A DNA stretch of 64,000 bases from Steroidobacter agaridevorans. Its GTDB lineage: Bacteria > Pseudomonadota > Gammaproteobacteria > Steroidobacterales > Steroidobacteraceae. The translations under genes were made by a program, and so were the position numbers. This document shows, piece after piece, positions 1-8,794 of this stretch. The stretch spans positions 436,472 to 500,471 of the forward strand of contig NZ_BLJO01000001.1 in the NCBI RefSeq assembly GCF_009932555.1, given 5' to 3'. A model generated the notes under the pieces. That model did not search any database. It was not told the origin of the DNA and worked only from the letters and a program-made list of their open reading frames with translations. Within the stretch, counting starts at the first letter, position 1, and every line of letters starts with the position of its first letter.

Positions 1-621
1 CTGATGGATGGCGCGGTCGGTGAACTGGACAGCGCGCAGCGGGAGGTCACCACCATCCTGCGCGACAACGGCATCAAGCTGCAGCAACTGATCGAGAACC
101 TGTTGGAGTTCAGCGCCTGGCAGGCGCGGCACGCGGGGCTGGAGATTTCCGAGTTCCGGCTGCGGCCGCTGATCAAGTCGGCCCTGGAAACGCATCAGCT
201 GACGCTGCTCGCGCAGCGGGTGCACCTGGACCTGAAAGTACAAGACATCGAGCTGCACGCGGACCGCGCCAAGCTCAAGCTGATCCTGGATAACTTGCTG
301 TCGAACGCGCTCAAATACAGCCCCCGGGGCGGGACCATTTTCATTCATGCCAAAGCGGACAAGGATCAACTGGTGCTCGATGTCGCGGATACCGGCCCCG
401 GCATTTCCAAGGATGAGCGCTCCGCGATTTTCGACGCCTTCTATTCGGGGCGTGCCCCGGTCTCCGGCCATCTCAAAGGCACCGGCATCGGCCTGTCGGT
501 GGTTTCGGAATTCGTGCAGGCGCACGGCGGTTCCATCGAGATCCTCGATGGAATGTTTCCTGGCGCCCATTTCCGCGTCCGGCTGCCTCTGGCGCCCGCG
601 CTCGAAGGCGAGCCGGCATAG
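1..621 (+). CDS. Sensor histidine kinase, GlrK/QseE-like (5' truncated by window edge)
   Basis: This is the C-terminal catalytic half of a membrane sensor kinase; the reading frame is still open at base 1, so the start lies outside the window. The first residues match the second helix of the dimerisation domain just after the phosphoacceptor His box. Counting from the first Met in the window (base 4), the N box (around N97-N101, NLLSNALKYS), the G1 box (DTGPGIS, 129-135), an F box (IFDAFYSG) and the G2 box (GTGIGLS, 159-165) are all intact, so the kinase should bind ATP. It is followed after 6 bp by a QseG-like lipoprotein and then a GlrR-like regulator, the usual glrK-qseG-glrR order. In enterobacteria this system controls envelope stress genes; the signal here is unknown. 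Confidence 0.9.
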   Translation: MMDGAVGELDSAQREVTTILRDNGIKLQQLIENLLEFSAWQARHAGLEISEFRLRPLIKSALETHQLTLLAQRVHLDLKVQDIELHADRAKLKLILDNLLSNALKYSPRGGTIFIHAKADKDQLVLDVADTGPGISKDERSAIFDAFYSGRAPVSGHLKGTGIGLSVVSEFVQAHGGSIEILDGMFPGAHFRVRLPLAPALEGEPA

Positions 622-627
622 CGGCGC

Positions 628-1308
628 ATGATGACGCTCAAACACATCATCGGGCTGCTTTGCGTATGCGTCGCCTCCCTGTCGTTACAGGGCTGCGAGA
701 TCGTGGATCAATTCCGCCAGCAATCGGCAGCAAACTCCGCGGCGAGCGTGCCACCCTCGCCCGCGCCGCTGAGCGGCAATACGCCTGCCTATCTGGACAT
801 CATGAATGGCTTGAGCACGCCGGATCCGGCGCGCCAGGCCGATTTGTTTTATGAAGTCGAGCGCGAATACACACGCGCGCCGACCACCGCGAGCACGCTG
901 AGATATGCCGTTGCACTGGTCACGCCCGGCCATCCCGCAAGTAGTCCCTCGGAGGGCAAACGTTTGCTGGAAACGCTGCTGGCCACACCGGAACGGCTCA
1001 CTCAGGATGAGCGCACGCTCGCCTCGGTATTGCTGCACGAAACTGATGTTAGATTGAAACTCGAGGCTGAAAATCGTCGGTTGCTTGCGACACTCGACGA
1101 CCGTCACCGGTCGCAGGCAAACTCGGATAAGCGCATTCAGGCGCAGATCGAAGAGAACGCACGTTTGCGCCGTGCCCTCGCCGAAGCCCAGCAGAAGCTG
1201 GACGCGATCAAAGAAATCGAGAGGTCTATCATTGAACGCAGTCCCACGCCCCCTGGCAATCGCGATGCCGCCCCAAGTGAAACGCAAAGCCCGCCTGCTA
1301 GTCGTTGA
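628..1308 (+). CDS. QseG-like outer-membrane lipoprotein
   Basis: A 226-residue lipoprotein between the kinase and regulator genes of a GlrK/GlrR-type system. The N-terminus has a hydrophobic segment ending in a lipobox (SLQGC) with the acylated Cys at position 23. The mature protein is helical and ends in a charged coiled coil (about residues 145-200, heptad-like ENARLRRALAEAQQKL) before a Pro/Ser-rich tail. Sequence conservation of this family is low, so the QseG call rests mainly on position, lipobox and coiled coil. The last 44 bases overlap the start of the regulator gene in another frame, which points to translational coupling. Either Met1 or Met2 could be the start. Confidence 0.75.
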   Translation: MMTLKHIIGLLCVCVASLSLQGCEIVDQFRQQSAANSAASVPPSPAPLSGNTPAYLDIMNGLSTPDPARQADLFYEVEREYTRAPTTASTLRYAVALVTPGHPASSPSEGKRLLETLLATPERLTQDERTLASVLLHETDVRLKLEAENRRLLATLDDRHRSQANSDKRIQAQIEENARLRRALAEAQQKLDAIKEIERSIIERSPTPPGNRDAAPSETQSPPASR

Positions 1309-2614
1309 CGACGATCCGGGGCTGCTCCGGCTGCTCACGATTCGTCTGCGCGCCGAGAACTACGAAGTCGACGCGGTCGAAAGCGCCGCCGCGGCTCTGG
1401 CTGCTCTCGCCCGCGTCCGCCCGGATCTGGTGATCACCGATCTGCGCATGGACCAGATGGACGGCATCGGCCTGCTCAAGGAAATCCAGAGCCGGGCCCC
1501 CGGCCTGCGAGTCATCATCCTCACCGCCCACGGCACGATTCCCGATGCGGTGCAGGCGACCCAGAGCGGCGCGTTCGCGTTTCTCACCAAGCCGGTCGAC
1601 AAGCAGGAGCTGCTCGATCAGGTGCAGAAGGCATTGAAGGTTTCCGGCTTCGCCGACACCACCGAAGACTGGCGCAGCGAAATCATCACCCGCAGCGCGG
1701 TGATGGAAGAGCGCATGGCGCAGGCTCACATGGTGGCTGGCACCGACGCGCGCGTCATGATCACTGGCGAGAGCGGCACCGGCAAAGAGCTGCTGGCTCG
1801 CGCCATCCACAAGGCGAGCCCGCGCCGCAACCGTCCGTTCGTTGCCATCAATTGCAGCGCCATGGCCGAGAACCTGCTCGAGAGCGAGCTGTTCGGCCAC
1901 GTGAAAGGCGCGTTCACCGGCGCCATCCGCGAGCATCGCGGCCTGTTCCAGGCGGCCGATGGCGGCACGCTGCTGCTCGATGAAATCGGCGACATGCCGA
2001 TGCGGCTGCAAGTGAAGCTGCTGCGCGTCCTGCAGGAAAACCAGGTCCGTCCGGTGGGCAGCACCGAAGCGACCACGGTCAACGTCCGCATCATCTCGGC
2101 GACGCACCGCGATCTGAAACAACTGATCATGGGCGGTCATTTCCGCGAGGATCTGTACTACCGCCTGAACGTCGTGCACATCGAAATGCCGTCGCTCGCG
2201 AAGCGTCGCGAAGACGTGCCGCTGCTGGTGTCGCACTTCCTCGAGAAGGTCGCGCAGGAGACCGGCGAGCAACGTCACATCTACGCGCCGGAAGCGGTCG
2301 AGCTGCTGGTCAGCGCCGATTGGCCGGGTAACGTGCGCCAGCTGGAAAACGTGGTCCGGCAGAACGTCGCGCTCGCCACCAGCCCGATCATCAGCGCCGA
2401 ATTGGTGCAGGCCGCGCTAGGCGGCGGTCCGACCCGCCTGCCCTCGTTCGACGAGGCGCGCGACGAGTTCACCCGCAACTACCTGTCGCAGATCCTGCAG
2501 ATCACCGGCGGCAACGTGAGTCAGGCGGCCCGCCTGGCGAAGCGCAATCGTACGGACTTCTACAAGCTGCTCGCGCGTCACCAGCTGACGCCGGAAGACT
2601 TCAAGCAGCGTTGA
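1265..2614 (+). CDS. glrR: Sigma-54-dependent response regulator, GlrR/QseF-like
   Basis: A 449-residue NtrC-type activator. The receiver domain covers about residues 8-120, with the acidic pocket VVDDD (13-17), phosphoacceptor D59 (DLVITDL) and conserved K109. The AAA+ domain carries Walker A GESGTGKE (168-175), the sigma-54 contact loop GAFTGA (215-220) and Walker B GGTLLLDEIGD. A Fis-type helix-turn-helix is at the C-terminus (GGNVSQAARLAKRNRTDFYK). I chose ATG 1265 because the receiver domain begins directly after it; the frame is open further upstream, but that stretch is the out-of-frame reading of the lipoprotein's coiled coil. It should be phosphorylated by the kinase upstream. Confidence 0.93.
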   Translation: MPPQVKRKARLLVVDDDPGLLRLLTIRLRAENYEVDAVESAAAALAALARVRPDLVITDLRMDQMDGIGLLKEIQSRAPGLRVIILTAHGTIPDAVQATQSGAFAFLTKPVDKQELLDQVQKALKVSGFADTTEDWRSEIITRSAVMEERMAQAHMVAGTDARVMITGESGTGKELLARAIHKASPRRNRPFVAINCSAMAENLLESELFGHVKGAFTGAIREHRGLFQAADGGTLLLDEIGDMPMRLQVKLLRVLQENQVRPVGSTEATTVNVRIISATHRDLKQLIMGGHFREDLYYRLNVVHIEMPSLAKRREDVPLLVSHFLEKVAQETGEQRHIYAPEAVELLVSADWPGNVRQLENVVRQNVALATSPIISAELVQAALGGGPTRLPSFDEARDEFTRNYLSQILQITGGNVSQAARLAKRNRTDFYKLLARHQLTPEDFKQR

Positions 2615-2617
2615 TCC

Positions 2618-3649
2618 TCACGCCCGCGCGCTCGCGCGGGCATCGATCTCGACCGGTACGGGTTTGGGAGCGTGCGAAGACGCGATGGCGATCTTCGTCA
2701 CGCCCAACAGCTGGTCGAAATATTCCACCGTTCGCGACAGCCCTTCCTTCAGCGACACCTTCGGCGCCCAGCCGAGCAGGTGCTGAGCCTTTTCGATATC
2801 GGGACGCCGCTGCCGCGGATCGTCGACCGGCAGCGGCTGCAGCACGATCTTCGATTTCGAACCGGTGATGTCGAGCACCGCCTGCGCCAGCTCCAGCATG
2901 GTGAACTCGCAGGGATTGCCGATGTTGATCGGGCCGGTGACGTGCTCGGCACTGTTCATCAGCGCCAGCAACGCCGCGACCATGTCGTCCACGTAACAGA
3001 ACGAACGCGTCTGGCTGCCGTCGCCATAGATGGTGATGGGCTCGCTGCGCAGCGCCTGTACGATGAAGTTCGAGACCACGCGGCCATCGTTGGGATGCAT
3101 GCGCGGTCCATAGGTGTTGAAGATGCGAGCCACCTTGATCTGCAGCTTGTGCTGGCGGTGATAGTCGAAGAACAACGTCTCGGCACAGCGTTTGCCCTCG
3201 TCGTAACACGAACGCAGGCCCACTGGATTGACGTTGCCCCAGTACTCCTCCACCTGCGGATGCACCGAAGGATCCCCATAAACTTCCGAGGTCGAGGCCT
3301 GCAGGATCCTGGCGTGCACGCGCTTGGCGAGTCCCAGCATGTTGATGGCGCCGTGCACGCTGGTCTTGGTGGTCTGCACCGGATCGTGCTGGTAATGGAT
3401 GGGCGACGCCGGACACGCCATGTTGTAGATCTCGTCCACCTCCACGTACAGCGGGAACGTGACATCGTGGCGCATCAACTCGAACCCCGGCCGATCCGCA
3501 ACGCGGGCAAGGTTGACCTTGGCGCCGGTGAAAAAATTATCGACACACAGCACGTCGTGGCCGTCCGCCACCAGCCGTTCGCACAGGTGCGAGCCCAGAA
3601 AGCCGGCCCCGCCGGTGACCAGAATGCGCTTGGTGTCGAGCTGTTTCAT
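2618..3649 (-). CDS. UDP-glucuronate decarboxylase (UDP-xylose synthase)
   Basis: A 343-residue extended short-chain dehydrogenase that would convert UDP-glucuronate to UDP-xylose using bound NAD, supplying a pentose donor for exopolysaccharide assembly. The N-terminal Rossmann signature is [10 protein letters not shown] (Gly13/Gly16/Gly19). The active site has STSEVYGD (119-126), with Thr120 and Glu122, and the YxxxK pair Y149/K153 (SCYDEGK). Conserved [17 protein letters not shown] and [14 protein letters not shown] segments are those of UXS enzymes rather than 4-epimerases. Length matches bacterial UXS. A modest AGGG Shine-Dalgarno lies 6 bases before ATG 3649. It is convergent with glrR and divergent from the first asparagine-synthetase-like gene. 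Confidence 0.92.
   Translation of the reverse strand: MKQLDTKRILVTGGAGFLGSHLCERLVADGHDVLCVDNFFTGAKVNLARVADRPGFELMRHDVTFPLYVEVDEIYNMACPASPIHYQHDPVQTTKTSVHGAINMLGLAKRVHARILQASTSEVYGDPSVHPQVEEYWGNVNPVGLRSCYDEGKRCAETLFFDYHRQHKLQIKVARIFNTYGPRMHPNDGRVVSNFIVQALRSEPITIYGDGSQTRSFCYVDDMVAALLALMNSAEHVTGPINIGNPCEFTMLELAQAVLDITGSKSKIVLQPLPVDDPRQRRPDIEKAQHLLGWAPKVSLKEGLSRTVEYFDQLLGVTKIAIASSHAPKPVPVEIDARASARA
2622..2641. terminator. GC-rich hairpin at convergent gene ends
   Basis: A 9-bp perfect inverted repeat (GCCCGCGCG, 2622-2630, and CGCGCGGGC, 2633-2641) sits 7 bases after the glrR stop codon and overlaps the last codons of the opposing decarboxylase gene. No U-tract follows on either strand, so it may only stall or protect the 3' end of the glrR transcript. 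Confidence 0.35.
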
Positions 3650-3971
3650 GACGGACCCTGCTGCTGGGGCGACGAGTTGCCGCCGCTCGCAAGCACAATC
3701 TGCCGCCGATAAAACGGTTCCTCGAAACGGCGCCGGCCCCGGCTCCTGGTACCAACGGGCGTTGCGTTCGCAGGCGGCGTCGGTACTCTGCTGTCAAGTC
3801 CGGGGCATGGCCGGCCAGGCACGTCGCCCCCCCGTGTGACGCAGTTCGGCAGGTCAAGTATAAATTTCCCTTTAGAATAGAGGCGGCCTGGCTACCGGGC
3901 CCTTGCGCATCCTGGGAGCCACGTGCGCCGCCCGAGCGCAACGAGCAGATTTATTACGGCAATAATCCATT
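3650..3971. other. Divergent intergenic region
   Basis: A 322-base gap between the minus-strand UDP-xylose synthase gene and the plus-strand asparagine-synthetase-like gene. No convincing coding frame is present. It must hold both promoters; the best plus-strand candidate is listed separately. Confidence 0.7.
3836..3864 (+). promoter_or_regulatory. Putative sigma-70 promoter for the first AsnB/carrier cassette
   Basis: GTGACG (3836-3841, four of six bases matching TTGACA) is separated by 17 bases from TATAAA (3859-3864, five of six matching TATAAT) in an A/T-rich island within GC-rich DNA. It would give a leader of about 100 bases before ATG 3972. Call by eye only. Confidence 0.45.
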
Positions 3972-5942
3972 ATGTGCGGGATCGCAGGAATCATCGGCCT
4001 CGACGCTGAATACAGGCCGCAGCGCCACTCGCTGCAGGCCATGATCCAGGCGTTGCATCATCGCGGACCGGACGGCTACGGCGTGCTGGTCGACGGTCCC
4101 GTCGGGCTGGCGCACGCCCGGCTCAGCATCATCGACCTGAGCAGCGATGGCGATCAGCCCATGGGCAACGAAGACGGCTCGATCCAGATCGTCTTCAACG
4201 GCGAGATCTTCAATTACCTGGAGCTGCGCGCCGAGCTGCTGAAGGCCGGCCACCGTTTCAAGTCGCACTCCGACACCGAGACAATCGTCCATGCGTACGA
4301 GGAATACGGCGAGCGGTTTCTCGATAAACTCAATGGACAATTCGCCTTCGTGCTGTGGGACCGCCCGCGCCGGCGCGTGGTGCTCGCTCGCGACCGCGTC
4401 GGCATCCGGCCGCTGTATCTCGCTCGCGATGGCCGCCGCTTGTTGTTTGCTTCGGAGATCAAGTCCTTCGTCGCCGCCGACTTTCCACTGCGCCTGAATC
4501 CCCGTGGCCTGGGCCAGACGTTTACGTTCTGGTCCACCGTGGGCGAGGAAACTTCATTCGAAGGCGTGCGTGCGCTGCCGGCGGGTCACGTCATGGTGAT
4601 CGAAAACGGCGCCGAACGTGTTTCTCGCTACTGGGACTGGCAGGCTGCTCCGAAGGGCGCACCAGCTCCCGTCAGCTACGAAGCAGCGGCCACGCACGTA
4701 CGCGAGCTGCTCATCGACTCGGTCCGGCTGCAACTGCGCGCTGACGTTCCAGTGGGCGCTTACCTGAGCGGCGGCCTCGACTCCTCCGCCATCGTCAGCC
4801 TGATCAAGAATTACACCGACACTCCGCTGCGCACGTTCTCGGTCGCATTCGAAGACGCGGAATTCGATGAAAGCAGTTATCAGCAGGCGATGGTCGACTA
4901 CGCCGGCACCGATCACACGACCATACGCTGCACGCGACAAGACATCGGCCGCGAATTCCCACGGCTGGTCGAACATGCCGAAACGCCCGTGCTACGAACG
5001 GCGCCTGTGCCGCTGATGTTGTTGTCGGGATTGGTGCGCCAATCCGGTTACAAGGTCGTGCTCACGGGTGAAGGCGCGGATGAGATCTTCGGCGGCTATG
5101 ACTTGTTCAAGGAAGCGAAGGTGCGTCGCTTCTGGGCGCGCCAGCCCGAGTCGCGCGCACGGGCGGCGCTGCTCACTCGCCTGTATCCTTATCTGAAGCA
5201 CTCTCCTGTGGGCAATGCGGCGTTCGCAGGCAACTTCTACGGTCAAGGCCTCAGCGAGGTGAATGACCCGTTCTACGCGCACTTGCCGCGCTGGAACACG
5301 ACGCGACGGCTGTGGAATTTCCTGGCGCCCGACGTGCGTGCGTCGCTGCAGGACTGGGACCCGCACGCCGATCTGCGTGCACTGCTACCCGACGATTTCG
5401 GCAATTGGAACGAGCTCGGTCGGGATCAATACATCGAAGTCCAGACCCTGCTCTCGGGCTACCTGCTGAGCTCGCAGGGCGATCGCGTGGCCATGGCCAA
5501 TTCGATCGAAGGCCGTTTTCCGTTCCTCGATCATCGCGTGATCGAGTACTTGAACAGCCTGCCGGCGCGCTACAAGCTGCGTGGCCTCTACGAGAAAGCC
5601 ATTCTGCGTCGTGCCGTGCATGGCCTGCTGCCCGACGCGGTGCTTAACCGCGTCAAGCAGCCGTACCGCGCGCCGGACAGCATGAGCTTTTTTGCCGGCG
5701 GCAAGCCGCTCGACTACGTCGCCGAGCTGCTCAGCCCGGAACGCGTGGCGGCGAGCGGCTACTTCGATCCCCAGGCGGTGGCGCGCCTGCTGGAGAAGTG
5801 CCGGCAGGGCCGTGCGATCGGCTTCGCGGACAACATGGCGTTCGTTGGGATTCTCTCGACGATGCTGCTCGATGACAAATTCGTGCGTAGCCGGCGCTCC
5901 GGCGCAAGCACGGTTCCTCAAACGTTTCCTACGACTGCATAG
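3972..5942 (+). CDS. Asparagine synthetase-like glutamine-dependent amidotransferase (copy 1)
   Basis: A 656-residue two-domain AsnB family protein. The N-terminal class II glutaminase domain has the nucleophile Cys2 (MCGIAG) and the ammonia-site segments RGPDGYG (31-37), FNGEIFNY and SHSDTE (98-103). The C-terminal PP-loop synthetase domain has SGGLDSS (266-272) and GEGADE. It should activate a carboxylate with ATP and transfer ammonia from glutamine, giving an amide; family members in polysaccharide loci often act on substrates other than aspartate. It is the first gene of a run with a carrier protein (9-bp gap), an AMP ligase and an NAD-synthetase-like gene. Its closest relative here is the inverted paralogue at 21914-23890, with shared KQPYRAPDS and NMAF-GILSTML tail motifs. 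Confidence 0.9.
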   Translation: MCGIAGIIGLDAEYRPQRHSLQAMIQALHHRGPDGYGVLVDGPVGLAHARLSIIDLSSDGDQPMGNEDGSIQIVFNGEIFNYLELRAELLKAGHRFKSHSDTETIVHAYEEYGERFLDKLNGQFAFVLWDRPRRRVVLARDRVGIRPLYLARDGRRLLFASEIKSFVAADFPLRLNPRGLGQTFTFWSTVGEETSFEGVRALPAGHVMVIENGAERVSRYWDWQAAPKGAPAPVSYEAAATHVRELLIDSVRLQLRADVPVGAYLSGGLDSSAIVSLIKNYTDTPLRTFSVAFEDAEFDESSYQQAMVDYAGTDHTTIRCTRQDIGREFPRLVEHAETPVLRTAPVPLMLLSGLVRQSGYKVVLTGEGADEIFGGYDLFKEAKVRRFWARQPESRARAALLTRLYPYLKHSPVGNAAFAGNFYGQGLSEVNDPFYAHLPRWNTTRRLWNFLAPDVRASLQDWDPHADLRALLPDDFGNWNELGRDQYIEVQTLLSGYLLSSQGDRVAMANSIEGRFPFLDHRVIEYLNSLPARYKLRGLYEKAILRRAVHGLLPDAVLNRVKQPYRAPDSMSFFAGGKPLDYVAELLSPERVAASGYFDPQAVARLLEKCRQGRAIGFADNMAFVGILSTMLLDDKFVRSRRSGASTVPQTFPTTA

Positions 5943-5951
5943 GCGGGACGG

Positions 5952-6200
5952 ATGTCGACCAGAAGCGAAGTCAAATCTTTCATCCTCAAGAATTATCTGT
6001 TCACCGAAGATGATGCCGCGCTCGCCGACAGCGACTCGCTGATGCAGAAGGGCGTGGTGGATTCCACCGGCATCCTCGAGCTCATCATGCACGTGGAGGA
6101 CACCTACGGCATCAAGGTGCTCGATGAGGAGATGGTTCCGCAGAACCTCGACTCGGTCACCGCCATCTCGGCATTCGTCGAACGCAAGCGGGGCAAGTAA
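5952..6200 (+). CDS. Acyl/peptidyl carrier protein (cassette 1)
   Basis: An 82-residue stand-alone carrier protein. The phosphopantetheine attachment site is Ser38 in VVDSTGILEL (35-44), with the usual acidic residue before the Ser, and acidic helices follow. The DSTG version of the motif also occurs in the paralogous carrier at 20078-20332, unlike the DSL motif of fatty-acid ACP. It lies 9 bp after the asparagine-synthetase-like gene and 18 bp before the AMP ligase, which is the likely loading enzyme. A holo-ACP synthase encoded at 10768 could activate it. The cargo is not deducible. Confidence 0.9.
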   Translation: MSTRSEVKSFILKNYLFTEDDAALADSDSLMQKGVVDSTGILELIMHVEDTYGIKVLDEEMVPQNLDSVTAISAFVERKRGK

Positions 6201-6218
6201 CCGGTCGAGGCTGCACCG

Positions 6219-7748
6219 GTGCTGCTCACCGACAATCTCCGGGTCACTGCCGAGCGCCATCCACAGCGCTGCGCGATCCAGCATGGCGAGACCCAGCTGA
6301 GCTACGCGCAGCTGGCCCAGCGTGCCGAATCATTCGCGGCTCACCTGCTATCGCAAGGTTTGCAGCCAGGCGAACGGGTCGCATTGCTGATGGACAATTC
6401 CCCCGACTATGCAGCTGCGCTGTACGGCACGCTGCTCGCGGGTGGCATCGCTGTGACCTTGAACGCCGCCGCCAAGGCCCGCGAATTTGCCACGTGGCTG
6501 CGTCATAGCGAAGCCTCGTGGCTGGTCACCGAAGGTGACCGCCGGGAGGCAGCGCTGGCCGTCGCGGAAGTTGGCACATCGCCCAAGCTGCTCATTGCCG
6601 GCGCCGCGCGCCGCGATGAACGGCTCGCCGATGGTGAATCCCTCGAAGCCGTGCTCGCATCGGATGCGGTCGCAACCGCCCTGCCGACACTGCGTGCCGA
6701 TGCGCCCGCCTGCATCCTCTATACCTCGGGCACGACCGGCAATCCCAAGGGAGTCGTGCTCACTCATGGCAATCTCGCGAGCAATACGGACGCAATCGTC
6801 CGCTACCTCGAGTTGGCCGCCACCGACAGCATCGTCTCGATCCTGCCGTTTTATTACTCATACGGCAGCTCGGTACTTCACACTCACATTCGCGCCGGCG
6901 CGCGCATCGTGCTCGAAAACAATCTGGTCTACCCGCACCTCATCGTGGAACGCATGGCAGCCAACCGCGTTACCGGATTCGCCGGCGTTCCCTCGACCTT
7001 CGCGCTCCTGCTCCAACGCGTCGAGCTCGCCAAGTACGACCTCTCGGCGCTGCGCTATCTCACTCAGGCCGGCGGCGCGATGGCGCCGGTATTAACGCGG
7101 CGGCTGCGCGAAACATTGCCGCACACCCGCGTGTTTGTAATGTATGGACAGACCGAAGCCACCGCACGTCTTACCTACTTGCCGCCCGAGCGGCTGGAGG
7201 ACAAGCTCGGGTCGGTGGGCATCCCGGTCGAGGGCGTGAGCATCGAGATCCGCAACGACGAAGGCAGTCCACTGCCGCGCCTGCAGCCCGGAGAAGTATG
7301 GATCCGAGGACCGAACGTCATGCAAGGGTATTGGCGTGACGAGGCCGCGACTCGCAGCGTGCTCCGCGACGGCTGGCTGCGCACCGGCGATATGGGGCAT
7401 CTGGACGAGGAAGGCTACCTGTATTTGTCCGGCCGCCGCAGCGATATGATCAAGACGGGCGCGCATCGTGTGCACCCCAATGACGTAGAAGAAGTCATTC
7501 AAGAACTCGACCAGGTTGCCGAAGTCGCGGTCGTTGGCATCGACGATGAAACATTGGGTCAGGCGGTCGCAGCCTTCATCGTGCCCGCGTCCGGGCACAG
7601 CGGCGACGCGCTCCAGATCCGCAATCATTGCCGGGCACGACTCGCCAGCTACAAGGTCCCGAAGACGATCGAATTCGTAACCGCCCTGCCCCGCACCGCA
7701 TCGGGCAAGGTGCGCCGTGTGGAATTGGCACAGAGGAACTCACCGTGA
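6219..7748 (+). CDS. AMP-forming acyl-CoA/acyl-ACP ligase (cassette 1)
   Basis: A 509-residue ANL-superfamily adenylating enzyme starting at GTG 6219. It has the P-loop-like A3 motif YTSGTTGNPKG (168-178), the A5 motif YGQTEAT, the A7 motif LRTGDMG followed by GRRSDMIKTGAHRV, and the A10 Lys in PRTASGKVRR, so the ATP chemistry looks complete. It should activate a carboxylic acid as the adenylate and pass it to CoA or, given the adjacent carrier gene, to the phosphopantetheine of the carrier protein. The segment after A5 (ARLTYLPPERL) resembles the equivalent part of the paralogue at 20363-21895 (KRVTYLPPEQL). Its stop overlaps the next start as GTGA. Confidence 0.9.
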   Translation: MLLTDNLRVTAERHPQRCAIQHGETQLSYAQLAQRAESFAAHLLSQGLQPGERVALLMDNSPDYAAALYGTLLAGGIAVTLNAAAKAREFATWLRHSEASWLVTEGDRREAALAVAEVGTSPKLLIAGAARRDERLADGESLEAVLASDAVATALPTLRADAPACILYTSGTTGNPKGVVLTHGNLASNTDAIVRYLELAATDSIVSILPFYYSYGSSVLHTHIRAGARIVLENNLVYPHLIVERMAANRVTGFAGVPSTFALLLQRVELAKYDLSALRYLTQAGGAMAPVLTRRLRETLPHTRVFVMYGQTEATARLTYLPPERLEDKLGSVGIPVEGVSIEIRNDEGSPLPRLQPGEVWIRGPNVMQGYWRDEAATRSVLRDGWLRTGDMGHLDEEGYLYLSGRRSDMIKTGAHRVHPNDVEEVIQELDQVAEVAVVGIDDETLGQAVAAFIVPASGHSGDALQIRNHCRARLASYKVPKTIEFVTALPRTASGKVRRVELAQRNSP

Positions 7749-8749
7749 CGAACAAGGCCGACGATTTTTCCTGGAAGGTGCTCGATATCGATCTGGAAGC
7801 CGAAGCGAAGCGCATCACGGAGCGCCTGCGCGACGTGACTTCGCGCGTGCTGAACCGTCGCGGCCTGGTCGTCGCCATTTCCGGCGGCATCGACAGCTCC
7901 TGCTCGATCGCACTGGCGGTGCGCGCAATCGGCCCCGAGCGCGTGTTCGCCCTCATCCTGCCCGAACGCGATTCCTCGGATGACAGCGCGGTCCGCGGCA
8001 AGTTGCTGGCCGAGCACCTCGGCGTGCAGTACCACGTGCATGACATCGCGCCAGCGCTGGAAGCAATCGGCTGCTATCAATGGCGCGACGAGGCGATCAG
8101 TCGCGCGCTGCCCGGCTATGGTCCGGGCTGGCGCATGAAGATCGTGATCAGCGGCGGCATCGAAGGCCGCGTCAACACCTTCCATGTAGTCGCCGAGGCG
8201 CCCGACGGACGCAAGTTCGATGAGCGCCTGAACCTGCGCGACTATCTGCAGATCGTCGCTGCCACCAACTTCAAGCAGCGCCTGCGCAAGACGCTGGAGT
8301 ACTTCCATGCCGACCGGCTCAACTATGCCGTGGTCGGCACGCCGAACCGGCTGGAATACGACCAGGGCTTTTTCGTGAAGAACGGCGATGGCTCGGCGGA
8401 CGTGAAGCCGATCGCGCACCTCTACAAGTCGCAGGTGTACGCGATGGCCAAGCACCTCGGCCTGCCCGAGCGCATCACCTCGGCGGTGCCGACGACCGAT
8501 ACCTACAGCCTGCCGCAGGGTCAGGATGAGTTCTACTTCGCTCTGCCCTACCGCGAGATGGATCTGGCGTTGTGGGCGCTGAACCACCAGGTGCCCGCGG
8601 CACAACTGGCCAAGGTGCTCGGCTGCACCGAAGAGCGCGCGGCGTACATCTACCGGGATATCGAGACCAAACGCCGCACGACGCGCTACCTGCACCGCTC
8701 GCCGGTGCTGATGGAGTCTGTGAAGGAGATCACTCCGAACGTGGAGTGA
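7745..8749 (+). CDS. NAD-synthetase-like PP-loop ATP pyrophosphatase
   Basis: A 334-residue NadE-like protein without the glutaminase domain. The PP-loop SGGIDSSCS lies near residues 45-53, and the C-terminal half has the NadE-like stretches GTPNRLEYDQGFFVKNGDG and LYKSQVYAMAKHLGLP. I chose GTG 7745 because it overlaps the previous stop (GTGA); the frame upstream duplicates ligase coding sequence. Ahead of the second half it carries an additional glycine-rich stretch (KIVISGGIEGRVNTF) followed by EAPDGRKF that I do not recall in housekeeping NadE. Position in the amidotransferase/carrier operon suggests a specialised ammonia- or amine-dependent amidation rather than, or besides, NAD synthesis. 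Housekeeping NadE cannot be excluded. Confidence 0.8.
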   Translation: MTNKADDFSWKVLDIDLEAEAKRITERLRDVTSRVLNRRGLVVAISGGIDSSCSIALAVRAIGPERVFALILPERDSSDDSAVRGKLLAEHLGVQYHVHDIAPALEAIGCYQWRDEAISRALPGYGPGWRMKIVISGGIEGRVNTFHVVAEAPDGRKFDERLNLRDYLQIVAATNFKQRLRKTLEYFHADRLNYAVVGTPNRLEYDQGFFVKNGDGSADVKPIAHLYKSQVYAMAKHLGLPERITSAVPTTDTYSLPQGQDEFYFALPYREMDLALWALNHQVPAAQLAKVLGCTEERAAYIYRDIETKRRTTRYLHRSPVLMESVKEITPNVE

Positions 8750-8763
8750 ACGTCGGTCCGGAC

Positions 8764-8782
8764 GGGCCCGCCATGCGGGCCC
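8764..8782. terminator. Hairpin between convergent genes
   Basis: GGGCCCGC (8764-8771) and GCGGGCCC (8775-8782) form an 8-bp perfect stem with a CAT loop, 14 bases after the NadE-like stop codon and 12 before the end of the opposing gene. No U-tract follows on either strand; a bidirectional transcript-end hairpin is the simplest reading. Confidence 0.45.
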
Positions 8783-8794
8783 CCACCTCGTCTA

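Noticed and set aside
1085-1264. Extended N-terminus of the GlrR-like regulator
   Set aside because: The extra 60 residues are the out-of-frame reading of the lipoprotein coiled coil; the receiver domain starts right after ATG 1265.
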